From assembly GCA_000934455.1 (NCBI GenBank), contig KN883007.1, forward strand, positions 37,207 through 61,923: 24,717 nucleotides of DNA. The letters run 5' to 3'. Every line of letters begins with the position of its first letter. The stretch's first letter is position 1. The notes under the pieces were generated by a model. That model was not told the origin of the DNA, made no database searches, and was given only the letters and a program-made list of their open reading frames with translations. This stretch comes from Apostichopus parvimensis (Eukaryota; Echinodermata; Holothuroidea; Aspidochirotida; Stichopodidae). The position numbers and the translations under genes were made by a program. This document shows positions 1 through 8,900 of the stretch, one piece after another.

Positions 1-710
1 GAAATACTATTGTTCCGTTTGAGAGATATTTCCTCATTTAAGGTCGTTTATGTCAGCTGTCATTTTGTAAATATGTGATGTCATTATGCCTCTATAGAAT
101 TCCGAAACCTTTGACTTTCTTTTTGTTTTTCGTTACATATTTTAATGATAACATGCTGACACTGGAAACTCCTGATATATCATTGGGTCAATGTATGTAT
201 AAAATATATATTTGATAAAAAATATTAGAAAAAAACAGCTCCAAGAAAGAAAATAAACATTGAAATAAAAATATATAAAAAACATAAGAAAGAGGAAGCA
301 CATGTGGCTCAATGATGTCATATTTAGACTTGATCAAGTCTTCCGCCTTGTGTGTGTGAAGGAACATCATCAAATCTGTTGTATATCTGCCAAACGGGAT
401 GAAACTCTTTCTTATAGCTGTGTGGGGGGAGGTTGTTCTTGACATTAATCTCTATCACGCAGATTTAGCAATGATGGTTGTTGCATGATGTGTGTCTTCT
501 GTAACGTTGGCAAGTGTTGGATGCGATGTCTTTAATGAAAGAAATAAGCAGTAACAAGCGCTATACATTTTCTTTGAAGAATATCTCATGATTTACTTGG
601 AGGTCAGAGGACTTAAGCTACAAACACAATCATTACATACTATACAACGCGGATAATGAAAAATTTGAGGTTTAAAAAGAAAAGATATCAAACACGTCCG
701 TTGTGACTGG
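1..710. other. AT-rich non-coding stretch, no gene seen
   Basis: No convincing coding region is visible on either strand. The only open frame over 80 codons (188-445, minus) is an AT-rich stretch rich in Phe, Ile and Tyr, with no motif and no splice context. I see no RNA gene or mobile element here. Confidence 0.6.
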
Positions 711-1190
711 TGAAGTATATTGTACACTCTATATAGACGAAACCAATGATCAGCTTCATACCGCTGATAGCTTCACACACAAACAAGTACGCCCACACAC
801 ATATGGTATGTCTAACAATAGAATATCTTATGAGGACGTGAATATCTTATAAGGACGTGATGATTCTTTGATGAAGTACATAGTTCACTCTATATAGACG
901 AATCCAATGATCAGCTTCATATCGCTGATAGCTTCACACACAAATGGCAAGTACGCCGACACACATATGGTATGTCTAACAATAGAATATCTTATGAGGA
1001 CGTGATGATTATGAGGACGTCATGATTCTTTGATGAAGTATATAGTTCACTCTATAGACGAATCCAATGATCAGCTTCATATCGCTGATAGCTTTCACAC
1101 ACAAACAAGTACGCTCACACACATATGGTATGTCTAACAATAGAATATCTTATGAGGACGTGATGATTATGAGGACGTGATGATTCTTTT
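711..1190. repeat. Three-copy tandem repeat, unit about 162 bp
   Basis: Three head-to-tail copies begin near 711, 872 and 1034. Each runs through TGAAGTAYATWGTTCACTC, then ATAGACGAATCCAATGATCAG, a CTTCATATCGCTGATAGC segment, CACACACAAACAAGTACG, ACACATATGGTATGTCTAAC and AATAGAATATCTTATGAGG. Copies differ by single substitutions and small indels. The junctions carry a shorter sub-repeat built on ATGAGGACGTGATGATT. This is a local duplication array with no coding potential and is probably a small minisatellite. Confidence 0.9.
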
Positions 1191-1569
1191 CAAATGACGT
1201 CTGGGGACTTGGAATTCCTTTGTTGAAAGTCCTCAGACAGAATACAATACAAGTGCCCAAAGAGCACAAACACACCGTCACATTCACAAACTTGATTTCT
1301 ATTTTAATGATACTTTCACCGTATGATGGGGACAATATTTTGTGTCTGGGTAAGGAAGTCTGGAGGAAGTGACTATAGAAATCTAAAGTTGAGGGGGTGA
1401 CGAAAAGCTAGCATGTAGGGGGGGGGGGGGTTACATTAAACTATTTCCTACAGACTGATCGTCTTTAAAATGAAGCAAAGTCCGGTTTGATAGAGCTCAT
1501 AAAGGATTTGATGAGTGGGTCGTAATTAGTCGCAAAAAGGCATGTGTGTATATACAATTCCCCAAATCT
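1191..1569. other. Non-coding spacer with a G13 tract
   Basis: No gene is visible. A run of 13 G residues lies at 1418-1430. The open frame at 1150-1335 (minus) overlaps the end of the tandem repeat and has no recognisable protein features. Confidence 0.5.
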
Positions 1570-1579
1570 TAACATCCTA

Positions 1580-1776
1580 ATCGCTTTTCGGCCTTTTGGC
1601 TAAGATCATGTGTAGTATCTGTTCTCCCTCTAGAGGAATTGTGATACACACCCGACGATGATCATACAGTCACAGTCTCGATGCAAGGGGACTGGGGTTT
1701 AGAGCGGATCAGTCGTTTGGTAGTTTTTTGTTTTTTTGTGCCCAAGTTCGTTCCTGGGCGACTTTTCTTAAAAATT
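1580..1776 (+). mobile_element. U2 snRNA-headed SINE-like retroposon, copy 1
   Basis: The first ~45 nt match the 5' end of U2 snRNA: ATCGCTTTTCGGCCTTTTGG, then CTAAGATCATGTGTAGTATC and TGTTC. This covers stem-loop I and the GTAGTA branch-site recognition element. After TGTTC the sequence leaves U2 completely and continues as an unrelated body ending in CCTGGGCGACTTTTCTTAAAA. It is flanked by a direct repeat TAACATCCTAAT at 1570-1581 and 1781-1792 (12/12, or 15/16 if extended left), which is the target-site duplication expected of LINE-driven retroposition. A diverged second copy lies at 12610-12794. The body contains a possible hairpin (AGTCTC/GGGGACT), a U-rich tract at about 1722-1738 and a final GCCC/GGGC hairpin. 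It is not a functional U2 gene, because the Sm site and stem-loops IIa-IV of U2 are absent. snRNA-headed SINEs are known from crocodilians; whether this family is catalogued is unknown to me. Confidence 0.85.
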
Positions 1777-1792
1777 ATCCTAACATCCTAAT

Positions 1793-2740
1793 ACGAAAAA
1801 TCCAGTCGATTGATTTCAATGTAAAGGTTCAGTTATAGATATCAAGTTAGAAGCAATTAAAATACAATTTAGGTTTTTGAGACTCGGAATGTCTAAGAAG
1901 ATTGAAATGTTCGGAAACGGGGAATCCTTCAAAATTATCACGAATTGATTTTTTTTTTGTGATTATTGAAACGTAAGCGGAACCGAGAACCTGTTTCACC
2001 TATATACATACTTACCCTCTTTACATATGTAATATTCTAATATATATATACAATGGGAACGGCCTTTATGTGTTGTCACGATATCAATGTATATTATCGT
2101 TGCAGCTATCGTATACCGTTTGACCATTGTAAACTTGATTCAGTTATGATGTGGTTACCAGCAATTGTTTTCAGTCTTGGCGATTAAATTATTACAGTAA
2201 GATCAGCTTACATATTTATAACGAGGGGCAAAACGGGGAAATTATTTTCTTGATATATATTACCGTAATTATAAACGTAAATGATTGATCACCATCACCA
2301 TGCATGATATATCTTTCGGACGCCGTTTGGCTTCTCAAAAATGTGGGCGGGGTTGGAGGGGGGGGGGGCGTTAAATCGTTCAATTTGCTTAGTACAGTTT
2401 TGACTTGGAACCGGATTGAAGGCCCCGAGTTTGTTCCAGAATTGAGTTATGTAAAAGTAACTGATAACGATACCGATGTTTTATAATTTTCAGGTGGCTA
2501 TGTACGCATGCGCCTTAACAGATCTGGAAGCACTGTGTACTAATAGTCTTTTTTCCCTTTCTTTTTTATCTACACTATAGAATCTACGGTCAACTTTGAA
2601 ATCAGAACGACAGTCTATCTATAACCGTGTCATCAGAGATCCGCCATATTTTCCTCCACGGCTATAGAAACTTTCCATAAAGTTTTCAGCAAGGCTTTCA
2701 ATTAATCAAATATTGTTGTACAACTATATTATACTGCAGC
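1793..2740. other. Non-coding flank upstream of the GPCR gene
   Basis: No supported gene. It contains a T9 run near 1950, an AT repeat near 2040-2051 and a G11 tract at 2358-2368. The short open frame at 2304-2486 is interrupted by the G-rich tract and resembles no family. Distal regulatory sequence of the downstream GPCR could lie here but cannot be shown. Confidence 0.4.
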
Positions 2741-2748
2741 ATGCAAAT
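2741..2748 (+). promoter_or_regulatory. Perfect octamer (POU-type) motif upstream of the GPCR
   Basis: ATGCAAAT is the consensus octamer bound by POU-domain factors. It lies 103 bp before the GPCR start codon. The match is seen directly; that it works in expression of the receptor is inference from position only. Confidence 0.35.
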
Positions 2749-2829
2749 GAATAGTACAAACACCGTTTACGCACCGTCACAGGAACGGTAACCCGATATA
2801 ACCGACATCGGAAGTACCGAAGAGCGCGC

Positions 2830-2837
2830 TATATAAA
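2830..2837 (+). promoter_or_regulatory. TATA-like box, very close to the GPCR start codon
   Basis: TATATAAA, preceded by GC-rich GAGCGCGC, ends only 14 bases before the first ATG (2852). A transcription start about 30 bp downstream of a true TATA box would fall at or just past the second ATG (2861). Either the 5' UTR is nearly absent, or the box is fortuitous and the gene starts further upstream. Confidence 0.3.
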
Positions 2838-2851
2838 GAAAAACGATCTAA

Positions 2852-4225
2852 ATGCAAACAATGGAATATACTGAGGTAACATCTCAGTTGAATGAGTCCG
2901 GTCAGACCCTCGATAGTGTTGGCCATACATGTGAAATATCATTTTTGATCATTTTGTCGGTTTTTATTTCAGTCGGCAATGGTCTGAATATATTCGTCCT
3001 TCGATCTAATTATTACACACGTAGCATACACTGTTGCCTTCTCGTATCGCTATCAATGGCCGATATCGGGTTAGGTCCCATAGCTGTGATAGCGGCTTCT
3101 TCCGCGATACTCCAAAACCGATGGTACGGTACGGCGGTTTGTCAAGCGATAGCTTTCTCAGGAGAATTATTTCGATGTGTATCCCTGACGATGTTGACTT
3201 TGTTAAACCTTGAGAAATATATCGCGATCTTACACCCTTTGCGGTACACCGCGATTGTCACAAGGCGGAGAACAGTATACGCTGTATGTTGGTTTTGGGC
3301 TGCTATCTCGATCTTGTATCTCACAATATATCTTGTAACGCGGGAGAATTCCGCGGTAGATGATCAATACGATGAAGATTTATACATATGTATACCAATG
3401 CACGGTGATGAGCTCACTAATCTCACAATCTCAGTGTCGCTTCTTACACCGAGTTTCGTCACCATTACTTACACGTCGGTCCGAATAATGCAGAAAATCG
3501 CTATGACTACCAGGAGAAGACGCATATTATTTGCTAACTGTCCCAAAGGAAGACTGTCACGATTTCAAAAGATACTACCTTCGTCTCTTCGCCATAATAT
3601 GAAAGCTTTCCGTGTTTTATTGCTGGTTTCTGGCATGGTGTACATCACGTGGTTGCCTTTAACAGTGCGCATGGTTTTAGCAGCTTTCGATCAAGATCAG
3701 TCGGACGCATGGCACGCAGTAGAGTTTATTACGTTCTGGCTGACGGTCTCCAATAGCGGTTGCAACATCGTTATTTATTACGTAATGGATGTTAAATATA
3801 GAAACGCATTGTGTATCATATATAGGAAGCTGTTGAAGCAACTTAGAAATTTCGTAGGATTGGAAGGAAGATCGGGAAGGCTTAAATTATTAGAACAAAA
3901 ACTGCTGTTAAAAAATAAAATGGCGCTCAATGGCGCACACTGCCGCAAGCCAAGAGCAAGATATTACTACGTTGGATTACGAAACGAAAACGGATCAATC
4001 ACTCCGACTAACGTCCAGGTTACGTCACCTCCTGACAGTATATGTCCAAGGCGACGTCATGGATACGTCATGTATGATGATATGAATATTCATTCTCGAA
4101 ATGGATTGGCGTCGAGACCAATGTATCTACCATTTTATAGCATTCCAAACGGAATAACACACGGGTCATCATTAATACGCCATCATTTGAAAAATCCTGG
4201 ACCATTAAGGCCTGTCAGTAAATGA
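2852..4225 (+). CDS. Class A (rhodopsin-like) G protein-coupled receptor, orphan, single exon
   Basis: A 457-residue seven-transmembrane receptor, expected at the plasma membrane and coupled to heterotrimeric G proteins. The ligand cannot be named. Segments: TM1 ~31-51 (VGN, N43), TM2 ~58-80 (LSMAD, D71), TM3 ~97-119 with disulphide Cys97 paired to Cys180 in loop 2, TM4 ~141-162 (W147), TM5 ~192-215 (P200, Y207), TM6 ~253-276 (TWLP, W267-P269), TM7 ~289-311. Two hallmark motifs are altered: DRY is E121-K122-Y123, and NPxxY is N305-I-V-I-Y309 without proline. N14 and N190 are N-glycosylation sequons outside the membrane. Loop 3 is basic (RRRR at 221-224) and the cytoplasmic tail is long (~140 residues). 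There are no introns, as in many invertebrate GPCR expansions. An in-frame TAA lies directly before the first ATG, but Met4 (2861) has the better context (A at -3, G at +4) and may be the true start. Confidence 0.93.
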   Translation: MQTMEYTEVTSQLNESGQTLDSVGHTCEISFLIILSVFISVGNGLNIFVLRSNYYTRSIHCCLLVSLSMADIGLGPIAVIAASSAILQNRWYGTAVCQAIAFSGELFRCVSLTMLTLLNLEKYIAILHPLRYTAIVTRRRTVYAVCWFWAAISILYLTIYLVTRENSAVDDQYDEDLYICIPMHGDELTNLTISVSLLTPSFVTITYTSVRIMQKIAMTTRRRRILFANCPKGRLSRFQKILPSSLRHNMKAFRVLLLVSGMVYITWLPLTVRMVLAAFDQDQSDAWHAVEFITFWLTVSNSGCNIVIYYVMDVKYRNALCIIYRKLLKQLRNFVGLEGRSGRLKLLEQKLLLKNKMALNGAHCRKPRARYYYVGLRNENGSITPTNVQVTSPPDSICPRRRHGYVMYDDMNIHSRNGLASRPMYLPFYSIPNGITHGSSLIRHHLKNPGPLRPVSK

Positions 4226-4602
4226 ACTTGTGAAGTTGCCGACGTGCATAGAATGGGGCCGGGAGGGGTACGTGTTAGGGTATCAACGTATAACATTCTT
4301 CTCAATACAAATATATATTATTCCTTGTAAACATATTCATGTTATTTTTGAGACCAAGGCGACAAACCAAAGCTTATGGTTTTATTTCTCATTCCTATTG
4401 ATAAGTTACGTGTATACTTTTCATTGTTCTATTCCTATTGATAAGTTGCGTGTTATCCTTTGCGATTGCGTGTTAACCTTTGCGATCCTATACTCTTGGA
4501 TGACGAGGATGTAATGCTTTAAAAGGTATAGGCTACCGGTGCACTTAAAAACCGCATCTACCATGATAGCTCCCTCCCTCCGCGCTCCCCCCCCCTTCCC
4601 TC
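4226..4602. other. Probable GPCR 3' UTR with short direct repeats
   Basis: The region after the GPCR stop codon is AT-rich. It contains ATTCCTATTGATAAGTTRCG twice (4391 and 4431, 40-bp period), followed by two copies of TGCGTGTTWWCCTTTGCGAT (20-bp period, about 4447-4486). The open frame at 4230-4514 runs through these repeats and has no recognisable features. Confidence 0.5.
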
Positions 4603-4608
4603 AATAAA
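4603..4608 (+). terminator. Polyadenylation signal AATAAA, probably for the GPCR transcript
   Basis: A canonical AATAAA lies 378 bases after the GPCR stop codon, following a C-rich stretch. It is the first canonical signal downstream on this strand, giving a 3' UTR of roughly 0.4 kb. Position supports it; no transcript evidence is available. Confidence 0.45.
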
Positions 4609-4908
4609 GACATTGCCCAATTTCAAGGCTTCAATCCTGAATTTGTGGTTCACCGGGGCGAAATACCATCATCTATGCAAGTACCACATATATGCCTACC
4701 CCAACCCCGAGGAGCAATCAGGACCTGTATAGCCAGGCCTGTCTCAGGGACCGTCCTTTCCACCGTACATACTACTGTGCCGCCCTCCCCCTCCCCCGCA
4801 TCTTTGCCATATGGTTATTTGGACAAACATTAAAGAGTTATAGCTGATACGAGTGTTAATTTGTGCCCTTCCTCAAACTGTTGATGTCTCCCTCTCCAAA
4901 CTCAAAGT

Positions 4909-5376
4909 CAGGGGCGTAGCGAAGGTTTTTTTTGTTGGGGGGGGGGGGGGTTGTGGAGAATTTGATTTGCCGACGGATCTGGAAGTGGTGACTGAGGAGG
5001 GGGTGTCCCCCTCCCCTTTGGAAAATGTTTAGTTTTGAAACGTCCTTAGATGCAATCTGGTGCATATTTTAAGTCAAATTTGATTTGCCGACGGATCTGG
5101 AAGTGGTGACTGAGGAGGGGGTGTCCCCCTCCCCTTTGGAAAATGTTTAGTTTTGAAACGTCCTTAGATGCAATCTGGTGCATATCTTAAGTCAAATTTG
5201 GCACGGAAGGAGCTCCCGTTCTCCTTTTCTCTATTCAGCTTTCCTTCTTTCTTCCCTTTCCGCTCTCTTCACCTTTTCTCCTTTTGCCGACAGACCCAAA
5301 ATTTGCCGACAGCGACCAAATTATTGGGGGGGGGGGTAACACCCCCACACCCCCCCCCCCGCTCGCTACGCCCCTG
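4909..5376. mobile_element. Complete non-autonomous hAT element (MITE, 468 bp)
   Basis: The element begins CAGGGGCGTAGCGAAGG and ends CGCTCGCTACGCCCCTG, giving a 14-bp terminal inverted repeat CAGGGGCGTAGCGA. It is bounded by a perfect 8-bp target duplication CTCAAAGT at 4901-4908 and 5377-5384. An 8-bp duplication with CAGGG termini is the signature of the hAT superfamily. No transposase is encoded. Inside are a G14 tract (4937-4950), a G11 tract (5326-5336), a C11 tract (5350-5360) and a 118-bp tandem duplication (4959-5076 and 5077-5194) that is nearly identical. The open frames within it (4856-5065 minus, 5168-5389 plus) have no recognisable features. Confidence 0.9.
4959..5194. repeat. 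118-bp tandem duplication inside the hAT element
   Basis: Two adjacent copies start AATTTGATTTGCCGACGG and end near GCATATYTTAAGTC. They differ by about one base (TTTT versus TCTT close to the end), so the duplication is recent compared with the divergence of most repeats in this window. Confidence 0.9.
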
Positions 5377-5384
5377 CTCAAAGT

Positions 5385-5951
5385 CATAAATCCTAGTTAC
5401 GGGCGAACAGGAATGTGAGTAGTGATTTCAATATTGATTGAAAACCATTGAGTTATAAATTAAAATGTTGTGCGACCCGTCTGCCTCTCCGGCCCCTCCC
5501 CCTGCAAACACATACACACCAGTGACCAGGCCACAAAACAAAAAGCGAATTAACGATATCGATCATCATGCAAGCAGTCAGAATGCAAATTTTTGAAATG
5601 GGACAGACAATAACTTTGCCACTGATTCATGCCCCTATCTAGGATCCTCTGCTAAATATGTCACCAAATATCGATGTCAAGACAACATTTGTACCAAACT
5701 TTACCAACAACACAAGAGCACAATTCAACTCTGACCTGAGCCCGTCAAAATCTTGTACAGTATTATCTGTACAAGTTGCTGCGTCTATCCTAGCAAATAG
5801 TTGGATCCACGTAATAGCCACAGAATCAGTCAGCTGTCGATTCGTCAATTTACAAAGTTGTCCAAAACAAGCTTTCAGCAACGTGTCGCAGCTTTAAAAC
5901 GAAACAATAACTATTCGTCACACATCCCAACTTTAGACTGTTTTATTAGAA
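5385..5951 (+). promoter_or_regulatory. DAP1 5' flank and probable 5' UTR
   Basis: The interval between the hAT element and the DAP1 start codon has no other gene. I see no TATA box at a convincing distance. Overlapping open frames at 5639-5897 on both strands carry no family features. The hAT insertion lies only about 0.6 kb upstream of the coding start, so it may be near the promoter. Confidence 0.4.
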
Positions 5952-8900
5952 ATGGCGTCTGGAGAAGAAAAACCCGAACTGAAAGGAGGCCACCCTCCTG
6001 CAGGTATGTCTTGATTCATACAATAATTATTTCGAGTAAAACTCTTATATTTGAAGCAACATGGTGATAGCTTTTTTAGCCCCTGGACAATCAATGCAAT
6101 ACACATATTCAATGACTGACCTCGCCTATATAATGCGTTATGTATCCTACTATGTCAGTTGTTATAGTTGTTACTAGGCCTAGGCTACATACGCAGTACA
6201 CAAACACTTTGACATACTGCCATTGTGTAAATTACGTATGGATAATAATTCGCTTAATCGCTCAAGACAGTTGAGATACATCGCACAACTTTGACTGCCT
6301 CATTAAATACATAGCCTACTGTACGTACAAAAAGGCTGCATATGTGACTGAAGAAAACCTGAGCTTCTTGAATCCCCTTCAAGGCTTGAGAGTAGTTGTA
6401 AGAAGTGTGGGAATTATACCAACTGTTGTTAGGCTAGATCCACTGGTGTGATAAGTTTAATGTGACCTACACTGTAGGTAATTTAACTAGTAATGTAACA
6501 TGCTGGTTCGTTTACATGTCAGAATTAGCCCAAAAGAACCAGTATTGCTTAAAACTCGTTCTTTTGAGAAACTTTTCGATGAGGTTATGATAGTGACCGA
6601 TTCCTTAGCACTTATTGCTACACAATGTGACACATATGGAACGCCAAAATCGACACAAATGCAGAAAATATTATGTGAACTCTTGTCATTATGTGAATAC
6701 AAAGTTATCGCCACATAATGACCAAGAACAATGTAAGTCCTTATGTGGCATTAATAGCACCTCCACATAATGACCAAGAACAATTTATTCATCATGTGAT
6801 CCTAACACTGCCACATAATGACTGCCAATACCGAAAAGTCCTTATGTGGGGATTCGCATATGACCACATAAGGACTAACGCAGTTCTTCAGTCCTTATGT
6901 GGCGATTTGCGATTATCCACATAAGAACTAACGCAGGTCGTTGGTCCTTATGTGGTGATTCGAGTATCCACATAAGGATTAACTCAGTTCGTTAGTCAGT
7001 TCGTTAGTCCTCAAGTGGCAATACGCAAGTATCCACATAAGGACTGACGAATATTGTCATTTTTGGCGCGTAGAAAAAAAATTACATGATCATTTCTCAT
7101 GCGATGGGGCTATTCAAGAAAACGTGTGGGTTAAGGCGGGTAAATACAAATGTTGTATGTACACGCTTATATAGGGAATGCAATGCAGTAATTAGTGTCA
7201 GCTTTCCTTCTCGCATTTCTCCTAAATGGGAGCAGTACAGATTTTTGAAGTATTGTAGAAGCATTCAACGTTTAGAACAAGTCTTTCCAATAAGTTTGAA
7301 ATAGGCAAATATTACAGGTAGTAATAGGAATAATAGTCTGACCAGTATCTCACAGCAAAAATGCTACATTAACTTGCCAAACTGCTACACAAAATGGGAA
7401 GACCCATAGAAATATGTTGTACACTGAATTTTTTGTTTTCACAATATTCTATGAAAATGCAAAATTGAATGGCCTCTTTTTAAGTTGTAATGAAAAAATT
7501 CACACACCATGTTATTACCCTTCAGTAACTTGTGGTATCCAGTGATGAACAGACGATGAAACACAAGAGTCAGGCAATATTGATGAGACGGGTTGAAAAG
7601 CACTCAATTTTTCAATTTGATGATAGCAAACAATATTAAAGGCATTGAAGACTCGCTCCGAACCGCGTGCCACGCTCTGAATATAAGTTAACTTTCCGTT
7701 GCTTGCAAGTGAAGTTTTCTTCTTGTTGCTACAAACTGCAGACAGTATTGAAACGTTATACCTTGTTATCTGTTATCTGGACAAACAACTCCCTGATGAG
7801 ATGTCCATCGCTGCTATGTGCACTGTGTTGTGGGTATTAACCTGTATGTGTGTATGTATGTATATGTATGTATGTATATGTATGTATGTATTGACTGTAC
7901 ACTAGTGTCTAATTACCGACGGTAGCAAGCTGTGTGTGTATTTTTGGGATCGTAGTGGTGTCTAGCACTTCTGTTACACCTCATTCAAAACTAGGTCAGG
8001 TTACTGGCATGAGACGTTTCTTTGTGCGCGAGTCTTCACACCCTTTAAGGGTAATTGGAAGTTTTCCTATTCAAACATGGTATTACTAGCTTGTTTCCTT
8101 CTCACTTTTCCGACAGTGAAAGCTGGTGGAATGAGGATCACCCAGCCAAACAAGCCTCTTCACGAAGACGGAGAGAAAATGACTCCCGAAGAAGAAGCAG
8201 AATATGGTCCAGCTAAAAGGTTATTATATTTGAAAGTTTTACATATTCATATCTACTTGGAAAAATTGTTAAAGGTGGCACCATACTGTTCAGGTCATTT
8301 CTGTTAACTTATCTGAACAATTTCCGACAAACACTCTATGAACTGGACGTCCTTACGGTAATCATTTGTCAGTTTGAATTCTGTACAATTCTGTACAATT
8401 AAATAATGAAAGAATGTGCCATTAGTCTGCAAGACCATTAACTTCACAGCTGTCATCAGTTATTCAGTATAACGCCAATGAAATGTTCATGTACCAAGGT
8501 AGTTTGACCTTACTTAGAAAAATGGAGAAATGGTGTTGACATATGTCAATCAATCCCATAATTTGCACAAGTTATTTTAAGTTAATTGGTTAAGTTAATT
8601 ATTTCTGCTACGTACCACAAAATTTGAATGCTTAAGTACTTAATTTGACAATGGCTGAACTGTTCTGGCATCACAGACGTTTGTATAAAGTGAGTATGGT
8701 GTTCATAAAATAGAATAAAAATCTCTTTTCGATATGTCAAGTGATTAAATTCATTATTTAGCTGATGAGACATGATTAATACCCTTTGGTCCTCAACTGC
8801 TATTTGGTTTATAAGTCCCTCATTTTTCTCTCAACGTGACCGAAATCTGATGGCCTGTTTTTTTTTTCCGTTCACTTTTTGGATATCCTTTTTTCGTTGG

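Larger units (their letters stand above)
6004..8116 (+). other. DAP1 intron 1 (2.1 kb)
   Basis: It opens with GTATGT and closes with TTTTCCGACAG. It holds the hairpin array (6685-7044) and a TATG microsatellite (7843-7891). The remaining open frames (6487-6718 on both strands, 6718-6924, 7086-7304, 7699-7905) lie across repeats or lack any family signature, so I do not annotate them as genes. Confidence 0.85.

Noticed and set aside
1580..1626. Functional U2 snRNA gene
   Set aside because: Only the first ~45 nt match U2; stem-loops II-IV and the normal Sm site are missing, and target duplications flank the element.
4645..4833. Small + strand open frame downstream of the GPCR
   Set aside because: No homology recognised and it lies past the likely poly(A) signal; too short to support alone.
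6487..6718. Overlapping open frames on both strands in DAP1 intron 1
   Set aside because: No motif, no splice context, and their ends run into the hairpin repeat.
6685..7044. CRISPR-like array
   Set aside because: Repeats are self-complementary arms with related linkers, not unique spacers, and the setting is an animal intron.
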